This document shows positions 1 to 6,279 of a stretch of DNA of 26,154 nt, piece after piece. The stretch lies in IMG/VR virus record IMGVR_UViG_3300044972_000509, positions 1 through 26,154 of that record; one strand, 5' to 3'. The notes beneath the pieces were generated by a model that ran no database searches, was not told the DNA's origin, and worked only from the letters and a program-made list of their open reading frames with translations. The position numbers and the translations under genes were made by a program. Numbering within the stretch: position 1 is the stretch's first letter; the number at the start of each line of letters is the position of its first letter. The stretch is from a virus.

Positions 1-155
1 ACGGAATAGACGACAGTATGGAAAGACATACTATGTGTTCACTACAGAAAGCCGAGTGTGAATAGTCAACATGAATGTTGATATGGTCTGGGTGCCGTAA
101 TTGGCCAGACCAGAATACTAAACAAATTGGCACGATCATCCTGTTAAAATGAGAT
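1..155 (+). other. Left-edge region with possible gene end and two hairpins
   Basis: Two frames are open from the window edge: one ends in TGA at 59-61 (ending YVFTTESRV) and one in TAG at 63-65, so the 3' end of a gene cut by the window edge is possible but I cannot choose the frame. Two inverted repeats follow. The first is TCAACA/TGTTGA around a TGAA loop (66-81). The second is a perfect 8-bp pair, TGGTCTGG (84-91) with CCAGACCA (105-112), around a 13-nt loop. Neither has a T-run, so they are not classic intrinsic terminators. They may be a factor-dependent end, an RNA processing site or a small structured RNA. I see no tRNA. Confidence 0.4.
143..150 (+). promoter_or_regulatory. Weak late-like promoter octamer before the 156 gene
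   Basis: GTTAAAAT lies 5 nt before the ATG at 156. It has the same spacing as the clearer late-like octamers in the island (GTTAAATA-N5-ATG), but the last two bases are swapped. There is no good -35 box and no Shine-Dalgarno sequence. It is supported mainly by analogy. Confidence 0.3.
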
Positions 156-995
156 ATGAATTTTAAAAATTATAACCTATTTTTTCATACTGAATCGTCA
201 GTTGATCAATTGTGCTTTAATCTACGTGATAGTCCTATTACTGAAAAGTGGATTAACACATTGATAAATGCAGAGTGCAAAGACATTGTTGATGTAAACA
301 TGCATTTTGAAGGAAGTAAGGTCGAGATTGAAAATCAGCTAGAACAATTAGTTACATTAGTAGCAACAGAAAAACCAGAAATTTTAAACTTCTGGAGAAA
401 ACCGTTGACGCAGGGGATTATGAATTCTTTGCATCAATATTTTCATAAATCTGTAGAAACTGAGAATTTTTCAAGCCAGTCAATTAAAGACATTTTATGT
501 AATATAAACCCATTAATACATTACTGGGAATCACTAAAAGAAGAGTCGGCTAATTGGGTTTATTATCGATTAGATAGTAGTTATAAAGAACTGATTAGTG
601 ATGATCTTAGAGCCTATTGGAAGATAGAGGACGTACCTCCGGGTAGTTTAAGATTAGGTTACCACACAGTCGGTAAAGATCTTTGGACATGTTTTAGAGA
701 TAACGATATACAAGTAGTAAAGAACGGATTAGTTAGACCACAGTTAGATATTCATTCTCAAGTATTTTTTCGAATAGAAGAACTGATTCTGCCATATTCT
801 AGTGATGTATTATTATCAAAATTTGATCGGTGGTGTAATATGAATAATACTGTTAACTACGGAGTCCATTCAAAGGATCCAACTCATCGATTTGGAATGA
901 AACCGATATTAGGAACTTTGAAAGATTTTCCTTCAAAGGAAAAAATTGTGAGTATGTGGAAACACGCTAAGAAGATTACTTGGACACTTGAATGA
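156..995 (+). CDS. Unknown phage protein, 279 aa
   Basis: Not recognised. This is a full-length AT-rich open frame without a signal peptide or membrane segment. The N-terminal half is acidic and helix-prone. The C-terminal half is richer in aromatic residues and glycine (LGYHTVGKDLWTCF about 159-172, then a stretch with IHSQVFFRIEEL about 198-209) and is probably a folded domain. I do not see an HxD...H...R set, so it does not obviously belong with the oxygenases further right. There is no Shine-Dalgarno sequence, but a late-like octamer lies 5 nt upstream, as in the island genes. Its base composition resembles the island rather than the GC-richer gene that follows, so it may be another accessory gene. 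Confidence 0.8.
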   Translation: MNFKNYNLFFHTESSVDQLCFNLRDSPITEKWINTLINAECKDIVDVNMHFEGSKVEIENQLEQLVTLVATEKPEILNFWRKPLTQGIMNSLHQYFHKSVETENFSSQSIKDILCNINPLIHYWESLKEESANWVYYRLDSSYKELISDDLRAYWKIEDVPPGSLRLGYHTVGKDLWTCFRDNDIQVVKNGLVRPQLDIHSQVFFRIEELILPYSSDVLLSKFDRWCNMNNTVNYGVHSKDPTHRFGMKPILGTLKDFPSKEKIVSMWKHAKKITWTLE

Positions 996-1002
996 AAAGA
1001 AG

Positions 1003-1030
1003 TTGACATTGATTGATAATCATGTACAAT
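1003..1030 (+). promoter_or_regulatory. Sigma70-type promoter for the TROVE-like gene
   Basis: TTGACA (1003-1008), a 16-nt spacer and TACAAT (1025-1030). The predicted start of transcription is near 1037, giving a leader of about 55 nt before the ATG at 1092. Confidence 0.75.
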
Positions 1031-1036
1031 ATAGAT

Positions 1037-1077
1037 AGTTTAGTTACAGCAACTAAGTTTTAATTAAAGCCTAAACT
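1037..1077 (+). promoter_or_regulatory. Structured 5' leader with alternative hairpins
   Basis: The predicted 5' end, AGTTTAG (1037-1043), is perfectly complementary to CTAAACT (1071-1077), which sits just before the Shine-Dalgarno region (AAAGG at about 1079-1083). A competing 6-bp stem, TTAGTT (1040-1045) with AACTAA (1051-1056), uses the same 5' bases. Either fold leaves the ribosome site free. A 5'-terminal stem may stabilise the mRNA, or the pair may act as a switch; both are inferences. Confidence 0.45.
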
Positions 1078-1091
1078 GAAAGGAAAAGAAA

Positions 1092-2504
1092 ATGAACGCA
1101 TTTGTAAACGCAATCGCAAATCAAGAAGCCCGTACTGCCAATGGCATGAAGGCTCGTAAGTCAACAGCTAACGCCTGTGTTGACCTGTTCTACAAGATCG
1201 GCGCAAGCCGTGGTAAGAACATCACTGGCGAATTCACTGCGGCCTACGTAGAAAACTCTGACGTTGCACTTCGCATCGCACAATGGGCACGTGATGTCCG
1301 TGGTGGTGCAGGTGAACGACAAATCTTCCGTGACCTTTTGGTTCACTTGGAAAAGACTGATCCAGATGCCGCTTTGGCTTTGCTGAAGAAGGTACCTGAA
1401 GTTGGTCGCTGGGATGACATCTTTGTCTTCTCAACCCCTGCACTGAAGACAGCTGCCTACACAATGTTAGGTGATGCGCTTCGTGCCCAAAATGGTCTTG
1501 CTGCCAAGTGGACTCCACGTAAGGGCAAGATCGCGGCTGAAGTACGAGCATTCTTCGGAATGAGTCCTAAGCAGTACCGCAAGTCATTGGTAGCAATGAC
1601 CACAGTTGTTGAAACACAAATGTGTGCCGGCGACTGGGATAACATTAACTTCTCGCATGTTCCATCTGTGGCTGCTCGCAACTACAAGAAGGCATTCGGA
1701 CGTCACACTCCTCTGTTCGCAGAGTATGTGGCTAAGTTAGTATCAGGTGATAAGACTGTCAAGGTTAACGCCAACGCAATCTTCCCACATGATGTACTGA
1801 AGGGTGTTATTGGTAGCTACCGTTCTAAGTTGGACAAGACAGAAACTGACCACATTGTGGCACAGTGGGACGCTTTGCCAAACTACGTGGGAGATGCCAG
1901 CATCATGCCAATCGTAGACGTTAGTGGAAGCATGAGTTGCCCAGCAGGCAATAACACTAGTGTGACTTGTATGGATGTTTCAATCAGCTTGGGCTTGTAC
2001 CTAGCAGATAAGAACAAGGGTGTGTTCAAGGACACTTTCTTGACTTTCTCAGACAAGCCACAACTTGTTACCTTAAAGGGTAACATTGTTGACAAGGTTG
2101 CTCAAATGAGCAAGAGTGATTGGGACATGAGCACTAACCTAAACGCGGCTATGAACAAGATTCTAGACGTAGCGGTTAAGGGCGCAGTACCAGCTGGCGA
2201 CATGCCAAAGATGTTGCTGATCCTGAGTGACATGCAGTTCAACCAATGCGCCAAGCACGACGACAGCGCAATGGCAATGATCGAACGCAAGTTCGAAGCC
2301 GCTGGCTACAGCATGCCACAGATTGTTTTCTGGAACCTAAACAGTTCAGATAACGTGCCTGTTAAGGCAGACAAGAGTGGTGCCGCATTGGTAAGTGGAT
2401 TTAGCCCAAGTATAATGACTAGCTTGCTAGCCGCTGACTTGGATCAGTTCACTCCAGAAGGCATCATGCTTAAGACTGTAATGAGTGATCGTTACAAGCT
2501 CTAA
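1092..2504 (+). CDS. TROVE/DUF2828-like protein with vWA domain
   Basis: A 470-aa protein related to the DUF2828/TROVE (Ro60-like) families, which pair a helical-repeat ring with a von Willebrand A domain. The N-terminal part has the family signature ARDVRGGAGERQIFRDL (66-82), GRWDDIF (105-111) and NFSHVPSVAA (186-195). The vWA domain starts around 270 with the metal-binding MIDAS motif DVSGS (D276, S278, S280), a likely Thr near 348 and D380 in LILSDMQF. Ro-type proteins bind misfolded or small structured RNAs; whether this one does is inferred. It has its own sigma70 promoter, a structured leader and an AAAGGAAAAG ribosome site, and ends at a strong terminator. Base composition is odd: much GC-richer than neighbours, with Lys almost always AAG and Asn mostly AAC. 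That suggests either selection for high expression or recent transfer. Confidence 0.85.
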   Translation: MNAFVNAIANQEARTANGMKARKSTANACVDLFYKIGASRGKNITGEFTAAYVENSDVALRIAQWARDVRGGAGERQIFRDLLVHLEKTDPDAALALLKKVPEVGRWDDIFVFSTPALKTAAYTMLGDALRAQNGLAAKWTPRKGKIAAEVRAFFGMSPKQYRKSLVAMTTVVETQMCAGDWDNINFSHVPSVAARNYKKAFGRHTPLFAEYVAKLVSGDKTVKVNANAIFPHDVLKGVIGSYRSKLDKTETDHIVAQWDALPNYVGDASIMPIVDVSGSMSCPAGNNTSVTCMDVSISLGLYLADKNKGVFKDTFLTFSDKPQLVTLKGNIVDKVAQMSKSDWDMSTNLNAAMNKILDVAVKGAVPAGDMPKMLLILSDMQFNQCAKHDDSAMAMIERKFEAAGYSMPQIVFWNLNSSDNVPVKADKSGAALVSGFSPSIMTSLLAADLDQFTPEGIMLKTVMSDRYKL

Positions 2505-2527
2505 TTCGTTGTAGAAATACAACACTG

Positions 2528-2562
2528 AACCCAGTCGGCTTAGGTTGACTGGGTTTCTTTTT
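2528..2562 (+). terminator. Intrinsic terminator after the TROVE-like gene
   Basis: A perfect 9-bp stem, AACCCAGTC (2528-2536) with GACTGGGTT (2547-2555), around a 10-nt loop, followed by TTTCTTTTT. The 3' arm overlaps the -35 box of the next promoter. Confidence 0.85.
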
Positions 2563-2573
2563 GAGCGTATAAT
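2545..2573 (+). promoter_or_regulatory. Sigma70-type promoter embedded in the terminator
   Basis: TTGACT (2545-2550), a 17-nt spacer and a perfect TATAAT (2568-2573). The -35 box lies in the 3' arm of the upstream terminator and the T-run lies in the spacer. The predicted transcription start falls at or next to the ATG at 2580, so the message would be leaderless. Confidence 0.75.
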
Positions 2574-2579
2574 ATACAC

Positions 2580-2807
2580 ATGTACAAAGTAATAAACAAT
2601 AAAATAGAAACAGAATTTCCTAACTTAAATGCGGCAATGGCCTATGCTAAGACATTGGATGCTTTTGTCAGCATCACAGGTAGCGAATTTGAAATTGTAG
2701 GTATGTTTGGTGTAGACTCTATCAAAAATGGACTATGCCCAGATGGCATTGCTTACGATTGGAACAAGGCGAGCCGTATCGGCCGCGTTAAAAAGGAGAG
2801 AATATAA
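2580..2807 (+). CDS. Small conserved phage protein, 75 aa
   Basis: Not assigned a function. A short soluble protein with an alternating basic N-terminus (MYKVINNKIETEF), a helix (LNAAMAYAKTL, about 17-27) and a glycine/aspartate-rich C-terminal half ending in basic residues (RIGRVKKERI). No cysteines suggest a zinc site. It has no Shine-Dalgarno sequence and starts about 7 nt after a perfect -10 box, so it is probably translated from a leaderless mRNA. Its stop overlaps the start of the phosphatase gene (TAATG), so the two are translationally coupled. Confidence 0.75.
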   Translation: MYKVINNKIETEFPNLNAAMAYAKTLDAFVSITGSEFEIVGMFGVDSIKNGLCPDGIAYDWNKASRIGRVKKERI

Positions 2808-3274
2808 TGCCATGGATTGAAAATGTAGCAGCCGCTGATATCCCAATTGGGTTTCATCATGCGGCAGGAGAGAATAGTATGCTGATCAGCATTGTTGATC
2901 CAGCCAGCTGGCGCCCTGAAACCAAACATCAGTTTAAAGAGCGTCACAACTTTGAGTTCTTGGACATTGAAGAAAATGACTTTGCACTAGAAGAAGCTAT
3001 GCGTTGTAGTCATGAGCAGGCCACAGAACTTGTTCGTCTATTGCAACACGCATTGGACAATCGCATGAATGTGGTTGTTCATTGCTACGCAGGCATTTGC
3101 AGATCGGGTGCGGTCTGTGAGCTCGGAGTCATGATGGGTTTTGAAGATACTGGTCGTTTCCGCAGTCCAAATTTGTTAGTCAAGCATCGTATGATGAAGG
3201 CCCTTGGTTGGACTTATGATCCGGACGAAAAGCCAAATATTGATGACTGGAGAACGTTTAAATCAGTTGACTGA
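2807..3274 (+). CDS. Dual-specificity/tyrosine phosphatase-like protein
   Basis: A 155-aa member of the cysteine-dependent phosphatase superfamily. The P-loop signature HCYAGICRSG places the nucleophile at C93 (after H92) and the phosphate-binding arginine at R99, the classic Cx5R arrangement. D53 or D58 could be the general acid. The length matches small dual-specificity phosphatases. Such enzymes remove phosphate from proteins or from RNA 5' ends; the target here is unknown. An AAAGGAGAG ribosome site precedes the ATG, and the start overlaps the preceding stop by one base. The -35 box of the next promoter lies in its last codons. The nearby phosphoesterase and kinase make a nucleic-acid end-processing role possible. 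Confidence 0.8.
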   Translation: MPWIENVAAADIPIGFHHAAGENSMLISIVDPASWRPETKHQFKERHNFEFLDIEENDFALEEAMRCSHEQATELVRLLQHALDNRMNVVVHCYAGICRSGAVCELGVMMGFEDTGRFRSPNLLVKHRMMKALGWTYDPDEKPNIDDWRTFKSVD

Positions 3275-3295
3275 TCTGCAAGCCCGTGTTATAAT
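3267..3295 (+). promoter_or_regulatory. Sigma70-type promoter for the 3322-4588 operon
   Basis: TTGACT (3267-3272), a 17-nt spacer and a perfect TATAAT (3290-3295). The -35 box overlaps the stop codon of the phosphatase gene. Confidence 0.8.
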
Positions 3296-3321
3296 GTTAT
3301 ACTAAACAGTAAAGGACTACT

Positions 3322-3495
3322 ATGGCAGGCAAGGCAAAATCGGTTTATTTGACTATAAACCCAAAAGGTACATTTACAACAGCATTTCACAAAGTGTTCT
3401 TTGATGCTAAATCATACAACGAATACGTTAAGACAGATGAGTTCAAAGCTAAATGGCCTGCAGAAGAGTATGATATTGTAAAAGAAACTTATTAA
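3322..3495 (+). CDS. Small phage protein, 57 aa
   Basis: A 57-residue open frame beginning MAGKAKSVYLTINPKG and ending DIVKETY. It has a good ribosome site (AAAGGAC) and sits right after a strong promoter as the first gene of a tight operon, which supports it being real despite its size. It is lysine- and aromatic-rich, with a predicted beta N-terminus (KSVYLTI) and a helical middle (FFDAKSYNEYVKTDEFKAKW). No motif is recognised. Fourteen bases separate it from the next gene. Confidence 0.7.
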   Translation: MAGKAKSVYLTINPKGTFTTAFHKVFFDAKSYNEYVKTDEFKAKWPAEEYDIVKETY

Positions 3496-3509
3496 AGAAA
3501 GGAGGCAAT

Positions 3510-4115
3510 ATGCCAAGTGTATTTTTAGTCAGCGACACACACTTTGGACACACAGGTGTATGCCGCTTTACTCGTAACGATGGTGTTACAAAATTACGTC
3601 CATGGGATAGTCCTGAAGAAATGGACGAAGCTATGATCAAGGCTTGGAACGAACGTGTCAAGCCCACTGACAAAGTCTATCACTTAGGTGATGTGGTTAT
3701 CAATCGTAAGTCATTAAAGACATTAGCTCGCTTAAACGGGGACAAAGTCTTAATCCGCGGCAATCATGACATCTTCCGTGACGACGAGTATAGGACCTAC
3801 TTCCGTGAGTTACGTGCTTATCATGTGATGAGCGGTATGATTTTAAGTCATATTCCGTTACATAGTGATTCAATGGGTCGTTTTGGTACTAACATTCACG
3901 GTCACACTCACGCTAACCGTGTGAAGAAGGCCCGTGGGGTAGATGCTAAGACTGGTGCTATCTTATACAGTGACGAGAACGATGTTCGTTACCATTGTGT
4001 ATGTGTAGAACAAACTCCGGACTTTGCTCCTATCTTATTCGAAGATGTTATTGCCCGTATTGAAGCTGAAGGCGGCTCAGTAGGTTTTAAGAGTGGCAAC
4101 GGGCCAACAATGTAA
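3510..4115 (+). CDS. Calcineurin-like metallophosphoesterase
   Basis: A 201-aa metallophosphoesterase with the full set of di-metal motifs in order: D9-x-H11 (SDTHFGH), G60-D61 (LGDVV), G84-N-H-D87 (RGNHD), H114 (SHIPLH) and G131-H-T-H134. Family members hydrolyse phosphomonoesters or diesters, including cyclic phosphates on RNA; the substrate cannot be read from sequence. The start is set by a very strong Shine-Dalgarno (AAAGGAGG, 3498-3505). It sits directly upstream of a polynucleotide-kinase-like gene. That pairing resembles the phosphatase plus kinase activities of RNA end-healing enzymes, but split into two proteins. Confidence 0.88.
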   Translation: MPSVFLVSDTHFGHTGVCRFTRNDGVTKLRPWDSPEEMDEAMIKAWNERVKPTDKVYHLGDVVINRKSLKTLARLNGDKVLIRGNHDIFRDDEYRTYFRELRAYHVMSGMILSHIPLHSDSMGRFGTNIHGHTHANRVKKARGVDAKTGAILYSDENDVRYHCVCVEQTPDFAPILFEDVIARIEAEGGSVGFKSGNGPTM

Positions 4116-4123
4116 GGAATAGT

Positions 4124-4588
4124 ATGTCAACATGTTATCAATTAGTCGGAGTTCCGGGTGCTGGAAAAAGCACCTGGATCAAAGATCAAATCTGGGCATT
4201 AGGTCTAACTGTGGTCAGTACAGACTCGTGGGTAGAGTTAGAAGCACAACGACAAGGTAAAACTTATTCTGAAGTGTTTACGGACTATATGCCCACAGCA
4301 GTTGATCTAATGGCCAAACAGGTTGTAAGGGCACGTGAGCTTGGCCATACTATAATCTGGGATCAAACTAGTACTACTATAGCAAGCCGTGCTAAAAAGT
4401 TTCGCATGTTGCCCGACTATGAGCATATTGCTGTAGTGTTTAAGACCCCTGAGCATACAGAACTTATGCGTAGATTGTCTAGTCGCCTGGGCAAAGAGAT
4501 TCCCGAGCATGTTATTGCCAGTATGATTGCAAGTTGGGAAGAACCTACTGAGGAAGAAGGCTTTAAAGAAATCTGGTACGCAAGTTAA
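4124..4588 (+). CDS. Polynucleotide kinase-like P-loop protein
   Basis: A 154-aa P-loop phosphotransferase. The Walker A motif is GVPGAGKST (9-17). D34 (STDSW) is in the position of the catalytic aspartate of T4 Pnkp-type kinases. D80 (IIWDQTST) follows the second core strand. The region around R117 (LMRRLSSRLGKEIPE) resembles the lid that contacts ATP. The length equals the kinase half of T4 Pnkp, and the phosphatase half is absent. In T4 this enzyme heals tRNA cut by host anticodon nucleases; a similar anti-defence role here is inference. It is preceded by an AAGGAAT ribosome site and followed by a strong terminator. Another small-molecule or nucleotide kinase of the same fold is possible. 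Confidence 0.75.
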   Translation: MSTCYQLVGVPGAGKSTWIKDQIWALGLTVVSTDSWVELEAQRQGKTYSEVFTDYMPTAVDLMAKQVVRARELGHTIIWDQTSTTIASRAKKFRMLPDYEHIAVVFKTPEHTELMRRLSSRLGKEIPEHVIASMIASWEEPTEEEGFKEIWYAS

Positions 4589-4615
4589 AATAGGACCTTC
4601 GGGTCCTATTTTTTT
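4587..4615 (+). terminator. Intrinsic terminator with UUCG tetraloop
   Basis: AAAATAGGACC pairs with GGTCCTATTTT around a TTCG loop (4598-4601), and the T-run continues to 4615. It closes the kinase operon and marks the left edge of the accessory island. A TTGACT follows at 4614-4619, but no -10 box is well spaced from it. Confidence 0.9.
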
Positions 4616-4632
4616 GACTCGAATTTTTTAAT

Positions 4633-4640
4633 ATTAAATA
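4633..4640 (+). promoter_or_regulatory. T4-late-like promoter octamer
   Basis: ATTAAATA ends 4 nt before the ATG at 4645. T4 late promoters (TATAAATA) place the start of transcription about 13 nt after the first base of the octamer, which here lands at the ATG, predicting a leaderless mRNA. Confidence 0.55.
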
Positions 4641-4644
4641 CTGT

Positions 4645-5211
4645 ATGACTGAATGTTATTACAAATTTAATTTAGATATAGATCAAATTTTGAATCTCGA
4701 TTATATTATTAGGAAAGCCAACGAGAATGACGGTAAAGGTATGATTCTGGTCATGTCAGAGCTTGCTTTAAAACAGCCATTTTTCCAGTATCTAAAAAAC
4801 TATGGTATACGAGACTACCTAATGTTGTTCTTACGTAAATCTGGTAATCTAAATGAAAATATACATACAGATTATGTAACAGAGGACGATACACATCATT
4901 ATTCCTTTAATGTGCTGTGTCAAGGCCAGGGCACAATGACTTGGTTTAAAAGACCCGATGAGGGTAGTAAGATGTTCAGGCACCCAAATGATCCAACTAG
5001 AATTATATACGAAACGTATGAAGGTCTAACATTAGAACCTATGGATCGTTGGACTGATGGTAAAGTTGCACTGGTCAGAACAGGACTACCGCACGGTGTT
5101 AAAAATGAAGATGCTGAGAATCGAATATGCTTATGCATACGTATAGATGATTACGGATGGGAACAAGCTAAAGAAATTTACAATAACTTTTTTAAAAATG
5201 ATATATTATAA
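4645..5211 (+). CDS. Putative Fe(II)/2OG oxygenase, 188 aa
   Basis: A small cupin-fold oxygenase candidate. The iron-binding triad is H74-T-D76 (ENIHTDYV) and H150 (GLPHGV), with R160 (ENRICLCIRI) placed to bind 2-oxoglutarate. This HxD...H-x9-R pattern matches the aspartyl/asparaginyl beta-hydroxylase and prolyl hydroxylase-like groups. No substrate domain is evident. There is no Shine-Dalgarno sequence; a late-like octamer sits just before the ATG. Its end overlaps the next oxygenase gene by 14 nt, suggesting coupled translation. It is the first gene of the AT-rich island. Overall sequence similarity to the other oxygenases is low apart from the motifs. Confidence 0.7.
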   Translation: MTECYYKFNLDIDQILNLDYIIRKANENDGKGMILVMSELALKQPFFQYLKNYGIRDYLMLFLRKSGNLNENIHTDYVTEDDTHHYSFNVLCQGQGTMTWFKRPDEGSKMFRHPNDPTRIIYETYEGLTLEPMDRWTDGKVALVRTGLPHGVKNEDAENRICLCIRIDDYGWEQAKEIYNNFFKNDIL

Positions 5212-5728
5212 AAAATTAGATTTAGAATTTGAGACAGTAGCAAAAAAAACACTTGAGTACGCAACATTTCATAAAGATAAAATTAAATCTTTTTGGACAA
5301 ATATTAATTTTGAAAATTTTTCTAAACATGTTCCTGAAATAATAACAATGTTTTCTCCATTAAATATTACGCCGACTCGCATATCTTTAATTACAGCCGT
5401 TACTCCGGATAGATCCGATCCTGGAATACATAGAGACCACACAAGCATCCCTGTTAGAATTAATGTCCCCATTTTAAATTGTGAATATTCACAAACTAAA
5501 TTTTGGCGTACAACATCAGAATCAACAGTAGAATTTATTCCCGGAACTGACATTCCGTATTTTTATCTTAAAGAATCCGAGTGTGAATTAGCTGATACTC
5601 TTGTGTTAGATAGACCAACTGCGATAAGAATATCCGAACCTCACTCTGTACATGTAGGAGAAAAGGTTCCAAGATTGGCACTAACAATTGAGTTTGCAGA
5701 AGACATCGAATATCTATTAAACGATTAA
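5198..5728 (+). CDS. Putative Fe(II)/2OG oxygenase, 176 aa (paralogue A)
   Basis: The start at 5198 (MIYYKKLDLEF) is chosen over a further upstream ATG because it aligns with the start of its paralogue encoded at 5725-6249 on the other strand. The iron triad is H78-R-D80 and H149 (SEPHSV), with R159 as likely 2-oxoglutarate ligand. Signature PxRxNxPILNC follows the first motif (85-95). The two paralogues share the N-terminus (YYKxLDL), this core and the C-terminal DIxYLL. The family resembles aspartyl/asparaginyl beta-hydroxylases; the substrate is unknown. Its stop codon overlaps the stop of the opposite-strand paralogue by 4 bases. Confidence 0.75.
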   Translation: MIYYKKLDLEFETVAKKTLEYATFHKDKIKSFWTNINFENFSKHVPEIITMFSPLNITPTRISLITAVTPDRSDPGIHRDHTSIPVRINVPILNCEYSQTKFWRTTSESTVEFIPGTDIPYFYLKESECELADTLVLDRPTAIRISEPHSVHVGEKVPRLALTIEFAEDIEYLLND

Positions 5729-6249
5729 TCCAACAAGTAACTTATATCCTGCTTAAACGCAACTGTGCAAGATATTCTTGGTAGCCGGTCGTGATTAACA
5801 ACTACCTGATGCGGTTCTAACACACGCATAGCAACAGCCTGCGTTAATCTAAAACTATCCACAACTTCACAATAGTCTGGATGATATTGTACAAAACTAT
5901 TGCCGTTAGGTTGTGCTTGCGACTTCGTTGGTCCAGATGCTTTAAAATATTTAGTTTCGGTATCGTCGCAATTGAGTATTGGAAAATTTACCCTGATAGG
6001 CACATCAGTACCGTCAGTGTGTATACTTCCTATCTTATAGTGCATGATAAAAAATCCAACCATTGTAACGTCTAGTCCCATAGGTTTAAACATAGTGAAC
6101 AATTCCGGAACTTCTTTAACAATTTCTCTAGGTGCCGCAACCCAAGCACCTCGGCCTGGCGCAACAAGTTCAGGTCGTGATTCTAAAAATATTGTTATTT
6201 TGTCAGCAACACTTTGATAATTTAAGTCAAGGTATTTGTAATATTTCAT
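5725..6249 (-). CDS. Putative Fe(II)/2OG oxygenase, 174 aa (paralogue B)
   Basis: Opposite-strand paralogue of the preceding gene. The start at 6249 (MKYYKYLDLNY) is preferred over an ATG 18 nt upstream because it matches the paralogue and because a late-like octamer (GTTAAATA) would lie inside the longer version. The iron triad is H77-T-D79 and H147 (LEPHQV), with R158. The core PIRVNFPILNC (84-94) is the shared signature. An N-terminal insert around PGRGAWVAAP (31-40) and a longer QAQPNGNSF segment differ from paralogue A. The gene is divergent from the next oxygenase gene across only 30 nt and probably gives a leaderless mRNA. Confidence 0.75.
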   Translation of the reverse strand: MKYYKYLDLNYQSVADKITIFLESRPELVAPGRGAWVAAPREIVKEVPELFTMFKPMGLDVTMVGFFIMHYKIGSIHTDGTDVPIRVNFPILNCDDTETKYFKASGPTKSQAQPNGNSFVQYHPDYCEVVDSFRLTQAVAMRVLEPHQVVVNHDRLPRISCTVAFKQDISYLLD

Positions 6250-6254
6250 ACGGG

Positions 6255-6262
6255 TATTTAAC
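6255..6262 (-). promoter_or_regulatory. Late-like promoter octamer, minus strand
   Basis: GTTAAATA on the minus strand, with 5 nt before the ATG at 6249. It is back to back with the plus-strand octamer at 6267-6274, so the entire 30-nt intergenic region is two promoters. Confidence 0.6.
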
Positions 6263-6266
6263 CCCA

Positions 6267-6274
6267 TATAAATA
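6267..6274 (+). promoter_or_regulatory. Exact T4 late promoter octamer TATAAATA
   Basis: A perfect TATAAATA with GACGT between it and the ATG at 6280. The expected T4-late start position coincides with the A of the ATG. It is the best late-promoter match in the window. Confidence 0.7.
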
Positions 6275-6279
6275 GACGT

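Noticed and set aside
1161-2290. Several long open frames on the strand opposite the TROVE-like gene
   Set aside because: They are shadows of the GC-rich, biased coding frame and have no start signals or recognisable protein features.
4614-4642. Sigma70-type promoter after the UUCG terminator
   Set aside because: TTGACT is present, but no good -10 box lies 16-18 nt away. The late-like octamer at 4633-4640 explains the next gene better.
6250-6267. Longer oxygenase starting at the ATG at 6267
   Set aside because: It would place the late-like octamer inside the gene and does not match the paralogue, which begins at the equivalent of the 6249 ATG.
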